Shown: positions 41,811 to 50,567, counted from the stretch's first letter. The stretch: 64,000 bases of DNA from Polycyclovorans sp964425915 (GCA_964425915.1 CAYROO010000009.1:1-64000), one strand, 5' to 3'. Made by a program: numbers and translations. Notes: generated from the letters alone by a model not told the origin.

Positions 41811-42997
41811 GCGGCCACCGTCTGGTGTGGGCGCTGGGGGCGGCGCAACTGCTGGCCTGGGCCTCCAGCTATTACCTGTTGGCGACGCTGGCGCGGCCGA
41901 TGGCCGACCACTTCGGACTGGCGCCGGTGTGGCTGTACGGCAGCTTTTCGGCGGCGCTGGTGTTGGCGGCCCTGATCGGCCCGGCCTCGGGCCATCTCAT
42001 CGACCGCTTCGGCGGCCGTCGGGTGCTGATGCTGTCGAACGCGCTGTTCGCGCTGGCGCTGATCGTCATGGCCACCGCTGTGCATCCGCCGCAATTACTG
42101 ATGGGCTGGCTGCTGCTGGGCGTGGCGATGCCGCTCGGGCTGTACGACGCGGCCTTCGCCACCCTGGTGCGGCTGCGCGGCGCGCAGGCGCGCGGCGGTA
42201 TCGTCGGCATCACGCTGATTGCCGGGTTCGCCAGTTCCGTGAGTTGGCCGCTGTCGGCCTGGGGCGAGGTGCAGTTCGGCTGGCGCTGGGTCTGTGCCGG
42301 TTGGGCGGTGCTGCATCTCACGCTGGGGTTGGGCATTCACGCCTGGGCGGTGCCCAGTCTCAAGCGGGCCTTCGGTGTTGGTCAGTCGGACCCGGTCGGC
42401 AGTGAGGCGACCCATCGCGCGCCGCTGAGCGCCCTCATCCTGATTGCTGTGGCCTTCACCGCCAGCGGCTTCGTCTTCGCCGCCATGGCCACCCACTTGC
42501 CGGCGTTGCTGCGCGCCAGCGGGACTGCCCCCGCCGTCGCGGTTGGCGCGGCCTCGCTGGTGGGTGTGGCGCAAGTGCTGGCACGGCTGGCCGAGGCCGG
42601 TGTGTTGCGACGCTGGCATCCCCTGGTGTCGGCGCACGTGGCGGCCGTGCTACATCCCATCGGTGCCGCCGCCCTGTTGTGGCTGGGTGCGCCTGCCGCG
42701 GTGCTGTTCGCTGTCTTTCACGGCGCCGGCACCGGGCTCATGACCATCGTCAAGGGCACCCTGCCATTGGCGCTGTTCGGCGCCCAGGGGTTCGGTCGCC
42801 GCGGCGGATGGCTGGAGGCGCCGGCGCGCGTCGCACAGGCGGTGGCACCGATCGCCTTCGGGCTCAGTTTGGACCGCTACGGCTTCGCCGCGCTGTGGTT
42901 GTCCTTCGGCATTGCGGTGGCGGGCGTGCTCGCCATCGGCCTTGCCGGTTTCATCGCCCATTCAACGAGCCGCGCCGATGCTGCGAACCCTGCCTGA
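41807..42997 (+). CDS. MFS transporter of the arsenic operon
   Basis: A 396-residue protein with about 12 membrane helices and the MFS A-like motif GHLIDRFGGRR after the second helix. A Trp/Tyr-rich first helix (LLAWASSYYLLATLARPM) recalls MFS proteins found in ars gene clusters. No GAPDH gene is present, so the ArsJ/organoarsenate-phosphoglycerate route is unlikely. Efflux of a methylated or other arsenical is possible but unproven. It shares start and stop bases with arsC (ATGA) and overlaps arsH by 20 bases, so it is firmly part of the operon. Confidence 0.88.
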   Translation: MSGHRLVWALGAAQLLAWASSYYLLATLARPMADHFGLAPVWLYGSFSAALVLAALIGPASGHLIDRFGGRRVLMLSNALFALALIVMATAVHPPQLLMGWLLLGVAMPLGLYDAAFATLVRLRGAQARGGIVGITLIAGFASSVSWPLSAWGEVQFGWRWVCAGWAVLHLTLGLGIHAWAVPSLKRAFGVGQSDPVGSEATHRAPLSALILIAVAFTASGFVFAAMATHLPALLRASGTAPAVAVGAASLVGVAQVLARLAEAGVLRRWHPLVSAHVAAVLHPIGAAALLWLGAPAAVLFAVFHGAGTGLMTIVKGTLPLALFGAQGFGRRGGWLEAPARVAQAVAPIAFGLSLDRYGFAALWLSFGIAVAGVLAIGLAGFIAHSTSRADAANPA

Positions 42998-43724
42998 CCC
43001 CCACCACCTGCCCGCCCTCGATACCCGGGTGGTGCAGGCCGATCTCGCCAGCCGTCTGGGGGCCGCCCCCGGGCATCCGCCGCGGGTATTGCTGCTCTAC
43101 GGATCGCTGCGGCCGGTATCGTATTCGCGGCTGCTGGTGGAGGAGGCGGCGCGGCTGCTGATCCACTTCGGCTGCGAGGTGCGCATCTTCGACCCCGCCG
43201 GGCTGCCGCAGCCCGACAGCCCGGAAGCGGCCGGCCATCCGGAAGTGGAAGAACTGCGGGCCCTGTCGCTGTGGTCGGAGGCGCAGGTGTGGTGCAGCCC
43301 CGAGCGCCACGGCGCCATCACCGCGGTGCTGAAGAACCAGATCGACCATATCCCGCTGGCGATGGGGGCGGTGCGGCCGACCCAGGGCCGCACCTTGGCG
43401 GTGATGCAGGTCAGCGGGGGCTCCCAGAGCTTCAACGCCGTCAACACGCTGCGCCTGCTGGGGCGCTGGATGCGGATGATCACTATCCCCAACCAATCGT
43501 CGGTGGCGAAGGCTTGGCAGGAATTCGACGTGCAAGGGCGGATGAAGGCCTCGGCGTACTACGAGCGGGTGGTCGATGTCATGGAGGAGCTGGTGAAGTT
43601 CACGCTGCTTACCCGGCAGCACAGTGAGACGCTGGTGGATCGTTACAGCGAGCGCCGCGAGGCGCTGCGCAAGGCCGAAGCCGCCGCCAGCCATCTGGCA
43701 CGCCCGTCCGGGGCGGCAGCATGA
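42978..43724 (+). CDS. arsH: ArsH NADPH-dependent FMN oxidoreductase
   Basis: A 248-residue flavodoxin-fold protein. The FMN phosphate loop is LLYGSLRPVSYSRLLVEEAA, and family segments are VWCSPERHGAITAVLKNQID and QVSGGSQSFNAVNTLRLLGRWMRM (quoted in part). ArsH oxidises trivalent organoarsenicals and can reduce quinones or metals. The start at 42978 lies inside the MFS gene. The stop overlaps acr3 (ATGA). Together with the MFS protein it suggests the operon handles organic as well as inorganic arsenic. Confidence 0.94.
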   Translation: MLRTLPDPHHLPALDTRVVQADLASRLGAAPGHPPRVLLLYGSLRPVSYSRLLVEEAARLLIHFGCEVRIFDPAGLPQPDSPEAAGHPEVEELRALSLWSEAQVWCSPERHGAITAVLKNQIDHIPLAMGAVRPTQGRTLAVMQVSGGSQSFNAVNTLRLLGRWMRMITIPNQSSVAKAWQEFDVQGRMKASAYYERVVDVMEELVKFTLLTRQHSETLVDRYSERREALRKAEAAASHLARPSGAAA

Positions 43725-44743
43725 GCCGGTTCGAGCGCTACTTGAGCCTGTGGGTGGCGCTCTGCATGGCGCTGGGCGTGGGGCTCGGCCAGCTGTTCCC
43801 TGGCGCTTTCGCAGCCCTCGGTGGCATGACGGTGGCGCAGGTGAACCTGCCGGTGGGCGGGCTGATCTGGCTGATGATCATCCCCATGCTGATGAAGGTG
43901 GACTTCGCCGCACTCGGCGCCGTGCGGCAGCACTGGCGCGGCTTCTCCATCACCTTGCTGGTCAACTGGGCGTTCAAACCGTTCCTGATGGCGGGGCTGG
44001 GCTGGCAGTTCATACACGGACTGTTTGCCGATTGGCTGCCGGCCGACCAGCGCGACAGTTACGTCGCCGGCCTGATCCTGCTCGCCGCTGCCCCCTGCAC
44101 CGCGATGGTGTTCGTCTGGAGCCGGCTGGTGCATGGCGATGCCAACTTCACGCTGACCCAGATCGCCTTGAACGATGCGGTGATGGTGGTGCTGTTCGCG
44201 CCGCTGGTGGCCTTGTTGCTGGGCGTCACCTCGGTGCCGGTGCCATGGGAGACATTGCTGCTGTCGGTCGGGCTCTACATCATCGTGCCGCTGCTGATCG
44301 CGCAGGCCTGGCGGCGTCAGCGTCTGCGGCAGGGCGCGGCCGCGCTGCAGGCGACCCTGTCGCGACTGGGGCCGTTGTCCATCCTCGCGCTGCTGGCGAC
44401 CCTGGTGCTGCTGTTCGCCTTTCAGGGCGAGCAGGTGCTGTCGCAGCCACTGATCATTGCCTTGCTGGCCGTGCCGATCCTGCTGCAGGGCGTGTTGACG
44501 GCGGGTGTCGGCTATCTCGCCAACCGCTGGGCCGGTGAACCGCACGCGATTGCCGGGCCGAGCTGCCTGATCGGCGCCAGCAATTTCTTCGAGCTGGCGG
44601 TGGCGGTGGCGATTGCCCTGTTCGGCCTCAATAGTGGTGCTGCGCTGGCCACCGTGGTGGGTGTCCTTGTGGAGGTCCCGGTGATGCTGGCGCTGGTGGC
44701 GATCGTGAACCGCAGCCGCGGCTGGTACGACCGTCAGTCCTGA
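43721..44743 (+). CDS. acr3: Arsenite efflux transporter ACR3
   Basis: A 340-residue inner-membrane carrier with ten predicted helices that exports arsenite using the proton gradient. The essential helix-4 cysteine is C126 in AAAPCTAMVFVWS, and the conserved Glu of helix 9 is in SNFFELAVAVAIALFG. Other marks are LPVGGLIWLMIIPMLMKVDF and NWAFKPFLM. It is the last gene of the operon, coupled to arsH. Its end overlaps the convergent XRE regulator by 10 bases. Confidence 0.95.
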   Translation: MSRFERYLSLWVALCMALGVGLGQLFPGAFAALGGMTVAQVNLPVGGLIWLMIIPMLMKVDFAALGAVRQHWRGFSITLLVNWAFKPFLMAGLGWQFIHGLFADWLPADQRDSYVAGLILLAAAPCTAMVFVWSRLVHGDANFTLTQIALNDAVMVVLFAPLVALLLGVTSVPVPWETLLLSVGLYIIVPLLIAQAWRRQRLRQGAAALQATLSRLGPLSILALLATLVLLFAFQGEQVLSQPLIIALLAVPILLQGVLTAGVGYLANRWAGEPHAIAGPSCLIGASNFFELAVAVAIALFGLNSGAALATVVGVLVEVPVMLALVAIVNRSRGWYDRQS

Positions 44744-45561
44744 GACAGCGCCATCAGCAGCGCCCGGCTGGCCTCATCGGCGGGGAACATGGCTTCTACC
44801 CGCAGTTCATCGGTGGTGACATCCAGCGGCGTGCCGAAGGTGGTGAGCGTGGTGAACACGCGCATGTCATGCCCGCCCACCCGGAAGTGGGTGGGCAGCA
44901 CCGGCAGCCGGCTGGCGCCGAGGTCGATCTGGCGGAACCGGCGCGGCAGGTCCGGGTAGGCGAGGATCTCGTCCAGCACGGGCTGGATCTCAGCGTGTTC
45001 CATGGCTTCGCGCGCGGTGCGCGCCAGCAGGGGCGGTACGATCTCGTCGAGGTTGAGAATCAGGGGTCGCAGGCCCTGAGGATGCAGGGTGAGCTTGAGC
45101 ACATTGCGGGGCCCGTCGCCGCAGGTGCGCGCCCAGAGGGTCTCGACATCATCGATGGCGGCCAGCAATTTCTGCATGGCATTGTTGGCCGAGAACAGGT
45201 TCCAGGCGCGGTCCACCACGATGGCGGGAAACGGTTCGTGGTGCCGCAGCATCAAGGTCAGCGCTTCGCGGACCGGGGCCATGTCGGCGGCTTCGAGTTG
45301 ACGCTGTGGGTAAATACCGGCGAAGCCCGCTGAGTTGAGCAGCCGGTTGCGTTCCCGCATGGACAGGTCCAGTGCCTCGGCCAGTGCCACCACCATGCTG
45401 CGGCTGGGTTGGGCGCGGCCGGACTCCAGAAAGCTCAGATGACGCTGCGACACGTCGGCCTGCAGGGCCAGATCCAACTGCGATCGGTGTCGCAGCTTTC
45501 GGGCCTCCCGCAACAGGGGGCCAAAAGGGGTCTGGTCGGTGGCGGTGGCAGGCTGTTCCAT
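44734..45561 (-). CDS. XRE-family regulator with MmyB-like ligand-binding domain
   Basis: A 275-residue transcription regulator. The Xre helix-turn-helix is at about residues 13-70 (SQLDLALQADVSQRHLSFLESGRAQPSRSM, quoted in part). The rest matches the MmyB-like ligand-binding fold (PAIVVDRAWNLFSANNAMQ, RFRQIDLGASRLPVLPTHFRVGGHDMRVF, quoted in part), often thought to bind a fatty-acid-like ligand. It is divergent from a small membrane-protein operon, with a perfect palindrome in between, the likely operator. It converges on acr3. Confidence 0.9.
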   Translation of the reverse strand: MEQPATATDQTPFGPLLREARKLRHRSQLDLALQADVSQRHLSFLESGRAQPSRSMVVALAEALDLSMRERNRLLNSAGFAGIYPQRQLEAADMAPVREALTLMLRHHEPFPAIVVDRAWNLFSANNAMQKLLAAIDDVETLWARTCGDGPRNVLKLTLHPQGLRPLILNLDEIVPPLLARTAREAMEHAEIQPVLDEILAYPDLPRRFRQIDLGASRLPVLPTHFRVGGHDMRVFTTLTTFGTPLDVTTDELRVEAMFPADEASRALLMALSQD

Positions 45562-45596
45562 GGGACGGATTCTGGCACGCCGACAGAATGACGCCG

Positions 45597-45613
45597 ATTA
45601 CCCGATGGGTAAT
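45597..45613. promoter_or_regulatory. Palindromic operator between the XRE regulator and the membrane-protein operon
   Basis: ATTACCC-GAT-GGGTAAT is a perfect 17-bp dyad (7-bp arms). It lies 36 bp before the XRE start and 69 bp before the divergent membrane-protein gene, well placed to control both. Confidence 0.72.
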
Positions 45614-45681
45614 TGTGAGGCCTTCCGGCCCGCGGCATCGTGGCGTCGCGGCAATGCGCCGCCTGTTGACGGAGAACCCCG

Positions 45682-45993
45682 ATGAATGCACGAACCCTGT
45701 TGGTCCTGGTGCTGTTCCTGGCGCTCAGCGGCGTCACCGTGGTGGCCCTGCGTGATCACGGCTACCTCGGTCTGTTCCAGTACCAGTTGATGAGCTCTGC
45801 CGGCTGGCAGGTCCTGCTGGATCTGGTGGTGGCTTGCGTGCTCGGCATCCTGTGGATGTTCGACGACGCCCGCCGGGTCGGCCGCAACCCCTGGCCCTAT
45901 GCCGCCCTGACGATGGCGTTCGGGTCCTTCGGCCTGTTGTTCTATGTGTTGGCGGGCGCCTTCCGGCGCGCCCCGGCGGCGCACTACGCATGA
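45682..45993 (+). CDS. Small membrane protein, DUF2834-like
   Basis: A 103-residue protein with three hydrophobic segments, about residues 5-22, 41-60 and 72-92. The middle part WQVLLDLVVACVLGILWMFDDARR resembles DUF2834, whose function is unknown. It is probably controlled by the divergent XRE regulator through the palindrome at 45597. The stop overlaps the next gene (ATGA). Confidence 0.7.
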   Translation: MNARTLLVLVLFLALSGVTVVALRDHGYLGLFQYQLMSSAGWQVLLDLVVACVLGILWMFDDARRVGRNPWPYAALTMAFGSFGLLFYVLAGAFRRAPAAHYA

Positions 45994-46367
45994 AGGACAC
46001 GGCGGTTGTGGTGATCCTGCTGGCCGCCGGCCTGGTCCACCTGTTGCCGGTGGCCGGCGTGCTCGGTGGCCGCCATCTTCAGACCCTGTATGGCGTCAGC
46101 GTGGAAGACCCGGCGGTGAGCCTGTTGCTGCGGCACCGGGCCGTGCTGTTTGCGCTGGTTGGCGCCGCCATGATCGGTGCCGCCGTCTGGCCACCGGCAC
46201 GGCTGGTCGGCGTCGTCGTGGGCCTGGTCAGTCTGGGCAGTTTTCTGCTGCTGGCGATGTTGACCGGCCCCACCACGCCGGCGCTGGCGCGCGTGTTCCG
46301 TATCGACGTGTTGCTGCTGCCCTTGCTGCTGGTCGCCCTCGGCCTGGTGTGGCGAAAGGCCGGATGA
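45990..46367 (+). CDS. Small four-helix membrane protein of unknown function
   Basis: A 125-residue protein with four hydrophobic helices. HLLPVAGVLGG, LYGVSVEDPAVSLLLRHRAVLFALVGA (quoted in part) and ALARVFRIDVLLLPLLLVAL recall a family sometimes labelled phosphopantetheine adenylyltransferase in databases. There is no nucleotidyltransferase motif here, so that label should not be applied. It is coupled to the preceding DUF2834-like gene. Function unknown. Confidence 0.75.
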   Translation: MKDTAVVVILLAAGLVHLLPVAGVLGGRHLQTLYGVSVEDPAVSLLLRHRAVLFALVGAAMIGAAVWPPARLVGVVVGLVSLGSFLLLAMLTGPTTPALARVFRIDVLLLPLLLVALGLVWRKAG

Positions 46368-46380
46368 GGGCGGGGCGCCG

Positions 46381-47112
46381 TTACAGCATGCCCGGCGGTG
46401 GGGTGGCGTCCACCGCCACGCGCAGGAAGCGTTCGGGGTGGTCGGTGAAGATACCGTCCACGCCGATCGCGGCCAGCGCTTCGGCCGTCTCCGGGCGGTT
46501 GACGGTATAGGCCCAGCAACGGCCACCCTGGGCACGGACCGCCGCGACATAATCGGCGTCGACGAATTCGTCGGACAGGTGTGCCTGTTGGGCGCCCAGC
46601 GCGGCAAGCTCACGTGCCCCGGCCAGCGGCACCCCGCAGTAGAGGGCGGCAATCGGGATCTCCGGCAGTGCGGCGCGGAAGCGTTGCAGTTCCGGCAGGT
46701 GGAACGACGACACCAGAAACTGCTCCGCGTCCCAGCCCTGTGCCAGTCGTGCGCGCAACACCTCGGCGACGGCCTCCGCGCAGCCGTTCCAGGTTTTCAG
46801 TTCGATGTTGAGGCGGGAGCGCCGGTCCACCAGATCCAGCGTCTCGTCCAGCGTGGGAATACGCTCGCCAAGCCCGGCATCCAGCTTCCGCAGGGCCTCG
46901 AAGGGCATGGCCGTCGCCAGTCCCTGCCCGTTGGTGGTGCGATCGACGCTGAGGTCGTGCAGCAGGAACAGCGGGCCATCGGGGTGACGCTGGACATCGA
47001 ACTCGATGCCATCGACACCCAGCCGCAGCGCAGCTTCCATCCCGGCCAGGGTGTTTTCCGGGGCGATGCCCCGGGCGCCACGATGACCGATGATGGCGAG
47101 CGCCATACTCAT
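46381..47112 (-). CDS. ugpQ: Glycerophosphodiester phosphodiesterase
   Basis: A 243-residue cytosolic GDPD-fold enzyme that hydrolyses glycerophosphodiesters to glycerol 3-phosphate and an alcohol. The catalytic opening IIGHRGARGIAPENT holds the first His and the Glu. IEFDVQRHPDGPLFLLHD supplies the metal-ligand Glu/Asp and the second His, and LNIELK follows. There is no signal peptide, which favours the UgpQ-like cytosolic type. The ATG overlaps the pyk stop (ATGA), so it is translated with pyk. The symbol is by similarity. Confidence 0.92.
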   Translation of the reverse strand: MSMALAIIGHRGARGIAPENTLAGMEAALRLGVDGIEFDVQRHPDGPLFLLHDLSVDRTTNGQGLATAMPFEALRKLDAGLGERIPTLDETLDLVDRRSRLNIELKTWNGCAEAVAEVLRARLAQGWDAEQFLVSSFHLPELQRFRAALPEIPIAALYCGVPLAGARELAALGAQQAHLSDEFVDADYVAAVRAQGGRCWAYTVNRPETAEALAAIGVDGIFTDHPERFLRVAVDATPPPGML

Positions 47113-48533
47113 TCCCCGACGGTGACGATCTTCATGGTGTTGGTGCCACCGGGCCCGTTGAAGTCGCCCTTGGTGACCAGTGCACGCTGCCCATTCTCCA
47201 GCTCGCCGCGATTCACCAGCGCCTGGATGGCCTCGCTGACCGGCTTGATGGTGTCGAGATTGGTGGGGGCAAAGTCCAGCGTGAACACGCCGCGGCAGAC
47301 CGTCATGCGGGCGCGCGTGCGCGGGTGTCGCGTCAGCGCGTAGATGGGCGTCACGGTATTGATGCGGCTCATCAGCAGGGCGGTGGCGCCGGACTCGGTG
47401 AGCGCCACGATGGCATCGGCATGCATGTAGCGCGCGGTGAACATGGTGGCCATGGCAATGGCCTCGTCGGTCCGCCGGAAGTGCTGGCTGATGCGGCTAT
47501 TGGCGCGCTCCGGGGTCACCTGTCGCTCGGCGGCGACACAGATCTTGCCCATGTGTTCCACCGCCCGCACCGGATATCGTCCCGTCGCGGTTTCGGCGGA
47601 CAGCATCACCGCATCGGTACCGTCGATGACGGCATTGGCCACATCCAGCACCTCGGCGCGGGTGGGGATGGGCTGGGTGATCATCGACTCCATCATCTGC
47701 GTGGCCGTGATCACCGCTCGATTGAGTTCCCGCGCCAGCGTGATGATGCGCTTCTGCACGCCCGGCAGTTCCGCTTCGCCGATCTCCACGCCGAGATCGC
47801 CGCGCGCCACCATCGCCACATCGGCCGCCTTGAGGATGGCCTCCAGGTTATCGATGGCTTCGGCGCGCTCGATCTTCGCCACGATCCAGGCGTCGCCACC
47901 GGCAGCCTTGAGCAAATCCCGCGCACGGGTGATGTCGTCGGCGGTGCGCGGAAACGATACTGCCAAGAAGTCCGCATTCCACTCCGCCGCGTAGCGGATG
48001 TTGGCTAGGTCCTCGTCGGTCAGTGCCGGTGCCGACAGGCCACCGCCCAGCTTGTTGATGCCCTTGCGACCGGACAGGGTGCCGCCCTGGGTGACCACAC
48101 AGCGCACCTTGGTGCCCTCCACGGCCGTCACCCGCAGCGCGATGGCGCCATCGTTGAGCAGCAATACATCATCGGCGGCGACGTCGTCCGGCAGCTGTTG
48201 ATAGGCGCAACCCACGGTGGTTTCATCACCGGCCGCCGCGCCGAGCGCGGTGTCGAGCGTGAAGGGCTTGCCCTCGATCAACTCGACCGGCCCGTTGGCG
48301 AAGTTCTCGATACGAATCTTCGGGCCCTGCAGGTCGCAGAGAATGCCGACGTCGCGCCCAAGTCGGGCCGCAATCTCGCGTGCCTGTACGATCCGTCCGG
48401 CGTGCTCTTCGGTTTTTCCGTGGGAAAAGTTGATGCGGAAAACATCGACCCCAGCGGCAATCAGCCTTTCCAGCACACCCGGCTGGTCGGTGGCGGGGCC
48501 CATGGTGGCGACAATCTTGGTTTTGCGTTTCAT
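47109..48533 (-). CDS. pyk: Pyruvate kinase
   Basis: A 474-residue glycolytic enzyme making pyruvate and ATP from phosphoenolpyruvate and ADP. Visible are RRTKIVATMGPA-like opening, FRINFSHG, the active-site Lys in WIVAKIERAEAIDN, the metal ligands in ARGDLGVEI, and ITATQMMESMITQPIPTRAEV (quoted in part). The length is typical. AGGA with good spacing precedes the ATG. The stop overlaps the GDPD gene. Confidence 0.97.
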   Translation of the reverse strand: MKRKTKIVATMGPATDQPGVLERLIAAGVDVFRINFSHGKTEEHAGRIVQAREIAARLGRDVGILCDLQGPKIRIENFANGPVELIEGKPFTLDTALGAAAGDETTVGCAYQQLPDDVAADDVLLLNDGAIALRVTAVEGTKVRCVVTQGGTLSGRKGINKLGGGLSAPALTDEDLANIRYAAEWNADFLAVSFPRTADDITRARDLLKAAGGDAWIVAKIERAEAIDNLEAILKAADVAMVARGDLGVEIGEAELPGVQKRIITLARELNRAVITATQMMESMITQPIPTRAEVLDVANAVIDGTDAVMLSAETATGRYPVRAVEHMGKICVAAERQVTPERANSRISQHFRRTDEAIAMATMFTARYMHADAIVALTESGATALLMSRINTVTPIYALTRHPRTRARMTVCRGVFTLDFAPTNLDTIKPVSEAIQALVNRGELENGQRALVTKGDFNGPGGTNTMKIVTVGE

Positions 48534-48643
48534 TGTGATCCTGACCTGACGGCCCCGTTAGTGTAGGCCGCCTGCGTGACGGAAACCCGGGGCCATGGCA
48601 CTGTCGTACCATCGCGCCCTTCTTGGCCACAGGACGCCCGACC

Positions 48644-49840
48644 ATGACCCGACTTGGTACGCCACTTTCCGACTCCGCCACCCGTGTGCTGCTGCTGGGC
48701 GCTGGCGAGCTGGGCAAGGAAGTGGTGATCGAACTGCAGCGCCTGGGCGTGGAAGTGATCGCCTGCGACCGCTATGCCGATGCCCCCGCCATGCAGGTCG
48801 CCCATCGCAGCCATGTGCTGCCGATGCTGGATGGCGCGCGACTGCGCGCGGTGATCGAGCAGGAGAAGCCGCATCTCATCGTCCCCGAGATCGAGGCCAT
48901 CCACACCCCGACCCTGCTGGCGCTGGAGGCCGAGGGCTACACCGTGGTGCCGACCGCACGCGCTGCCCGGCTCACCATGGACCGCGAAGGCATCCGCCGG
49001 CTGGCCGCCGAAACCCTGGGCCTGCCGACCTCGCCCTATCGCTTTGCCGACGATGCCGACAGCTTCCGGGCCGCCGTCGCCGAGATCGGCTTGCCCTGTG
49101 TGGTGAAGCCGGTCATGTCCAGCTCCGGCAAGGGACAGAGCACAGTGAAGCGGTCCGAGGACATCGAAGCCGCCTGGGCCTATGCGCAAACCGGCGGACG
49201 CAGCGGCGCCGGCCGCGTCATCGTCGAGGGATTCGTCGATTTCGACTACGAGATCACCCTGCTCACCGTGCGCCACCGGGGTGCCGACGGTCAGGTGCTG
49301 ACCCGATTCTGTGCCCCGATCGGCCATCTGCAGGTGGACGGCGACTATCGCGAGTCCTGGCAGCCGCAACCCATGAGCACCAAGGCGCAGGCCGCCGCCG
49401 AACGGGTGGGGGAGTCCATCACCAGTGCCCTCGGCGGGCTGGGCCTGTTCGGGGTTGAGCTGTTCGTCAAGGGCGATGAGGTGATCTTCAGCGAGGTATC
49501 GCCGCGCCCCCACGACACCGGCCTGGTCACCCTGATCTCGCAGGACCTCTCCGAATTTGCCCTGCACGCGCGTGCCATTCTTGGCCTGCCCATCCCCAAC
49601 ATCCGCGCCCGCGGCCCCGCCGCCAGTTGCGCCCTGCTGCTGGAAGGTGAGGGGCGGGGGCCGGTGTTCTCCGGGGTGGCCGAGGCCCTGGCGGAGGCAG
49701 ACACCCAGATCCGCCTGTTCGGCAAGCCGGAGATCCAGGGCAAGCGCCGCATGGGCGTCACCCTGGCGTTGGCCGCGACCCTGGACGAGGCCCGCGACAA
49801 GGCCCGCCGGGCGGCGGCAGTCGTGCGGTTGACGGTGTGA
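48644..49840 (+). CDS. purT: Formate-dependent phosphoribosylglycinamide formyltransferase PurT
   Basis: A 398-residue ATP-grasp enzyme that formylates GAR with formate and ATP in purine synthesis. VLLLGAGELGKEVVIELQRLG opens the preATP-grasp domain (quoted in part). The ATP-binding segments VVKPVMSSSGKGQS and VIVEGFVDFDYEITLLTVR, and the C-terminal SEVSPRPHDTGLVT, are intact. The frame is open from 48623; the ATG at 48644 with AGGA upstream fits the family. The -35 of the AbrB/Doc promoter lies at the end of this gene. Confidence 0.97.
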   Translation: MTRLGTPLSDSATRVLLLGAGELGKEVVIELQRLGVEVIACDRYADAPAMQVAHRSHVLPMLDGARLRAVIEQEKPHLIVPEIEAIHTPTLLALEAEGYTVVPTARAARLTMDREGIRRLAAETLGLPTSPYRFADDADSFRAAVAEIGLPCVVKPVMSSSGKGQSTVKRSEDIEAAWAYAQTGGRSGAGRVIVEGFVDFDYEITLLTVRHRGADGQVLTRFCAPIGHLQVDGDYRESWQPQPMSTKAQAAAERVGESITSALGGLGLFGVELFVKGDEVIFSEVSPRPHDTGLVTLISQDLSEFALHARAILGLPIPNIRARGPAASCALLLEGEGRGPVFSGVAEALAEADTQIRLFGKPEIQGKRRMGVTLALAATLDEARDKARRAAAVVRLTV

Positions 49841-49860
49841 TAACGATCATTATAATGATC
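49829..49860 (+). promoter_or_regulatory. Promoter with palindromic operator of the AbrB/Doc locus
   Basis: TTGACG (49829-49834), 16 bases, TATAAT (49851-49856), close to the sigma-70 consensus. The -10 box sits in the centre of the perfect palindrome GATCATTATAATGATC (49845-49860). Antitoxin binding there would block transcription directly. Confidence 0.8.
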
Positions 49861-49881
49861 AAAAATTAGCCGGAGCCAGCC

Positions 49882-50112
49882 ATGCAGTACAGCACCAAGA
49901 TTCGCAAGGTGGGGTCGTCCTGCGGCATCATCCTGAGCAAGGAAGTGATGGCGGCGATGAACGTGCGGGAGGGTGATGTGCTTTACCTGACCCAAGGGCC
50001 GAGCGGCTTTAACGTGGCCCAGTACGACGAAACCTTCGCGCGACAGATGGCGGTGGCAGACGAGGTGATGCGGGAAGACCGCGACATTCTCCGAGCGCTC
50101 GCCAATCGCTGA
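49882..50112 (+). CDS. AbrB/MazE-like antitoxin
   Basis: A 76-residue protein. The swapped-hairpin AbrB DNA-binding domain is at about residues 3-45 (STKIRKVGSSCGIILSKEVM, VREGDVLYLTQ). The C-terminal helix would neutralise the toxin encoded next. It should repress its own promoter through the palindrome 22 bp upstream. Its stop overlaps the toxin ATG by one base (TGATG). Confidence 0.87.
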   Translation: MQYSTKIRKVGSSCGIILSKEVMAAMNVREGDVLYLTQGPSGFNVAQYDETFARQMAVADEVMREDRDILRALANR

Positions 50113-50489
50113 TGGAGTTCTTGATTGCACAGACAATCAAGGCGTTGCACGACGTACAGATTGGTGCGTATGGCGGACTTCCCGGCGTGCGAGACGAGAA
50201 CCTGCTGGAGTCGGCGTTGGCGCGGCCGATGAACGCCCATGCGGACGGGGTCGACGACGTGTTCGCCCTGGCCGCCACCCTCGCATTCGGTATTGCGCGC
50301 AACCATCCGTTTCTCGATGCCAACAAACGTACCGCCTGGGCGAGCGCACGCACCTTTCTGAGGTTGAATGGGGTGCGCTTTACGCCAGATCGTGAAGCGG
50401 CCGTGCTGACCATGGTCGCCCTCGCCGAGGGCAGCCTTTCGGAAGACGATTTCGCGGCCTGGTTGCGAAAATCTGCTGGAGCCCCCTGA
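50112..50489 (+). CDS. doc: Doc-family (Fic-fold) toxin
   Basis: A 125-residue death-on-curing family protein. The catalytic loop HPFLDANKRT at residues 65-74 matches the Doc signature. Doc phosphorylates elongation factor Tu and stops translation. The N-terminal part IKALHDVQIGAYGGLPGVRDENLLESAL (quoted in part) also fits. It is paired with an AbrB-type antitoxin rather than Phd. EF-Tu as the target is assumed from the family. Confidence 0.92.
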   Translation: MEFLIAQTIKALHDVQIGAYGGLPGVRDENLLESALARPMNAHADGVDDVFALAATLAFGIARNHPFLDANKRTAWASARTFLRLNGVRFTPDREAAVLTMVALAEGSLSEDDFAAWLRKSAGAP

Positions 50490-50567
50490 GGCGCCTATCC
50501 GCGTCACGGGCAACCGCGTACAATCTGCGGCCTTTTGAATTGCTGCAATGCAGCACAACGCCGCGCC

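Noticed and set aside
43624..44538. 304-codon plus-strand frame within acr3
   Set aside because: It overlaps arsH and acr3 in another frame, with Arg/Gly/Ala-rich sequence and no domain.
45990..46367. Phosphopantetheine adenylyltransferase label for the small membrane protein
   Set aside because: The protein is four hydrophobic helices without a nucleotidyltransferase HxGH motif.
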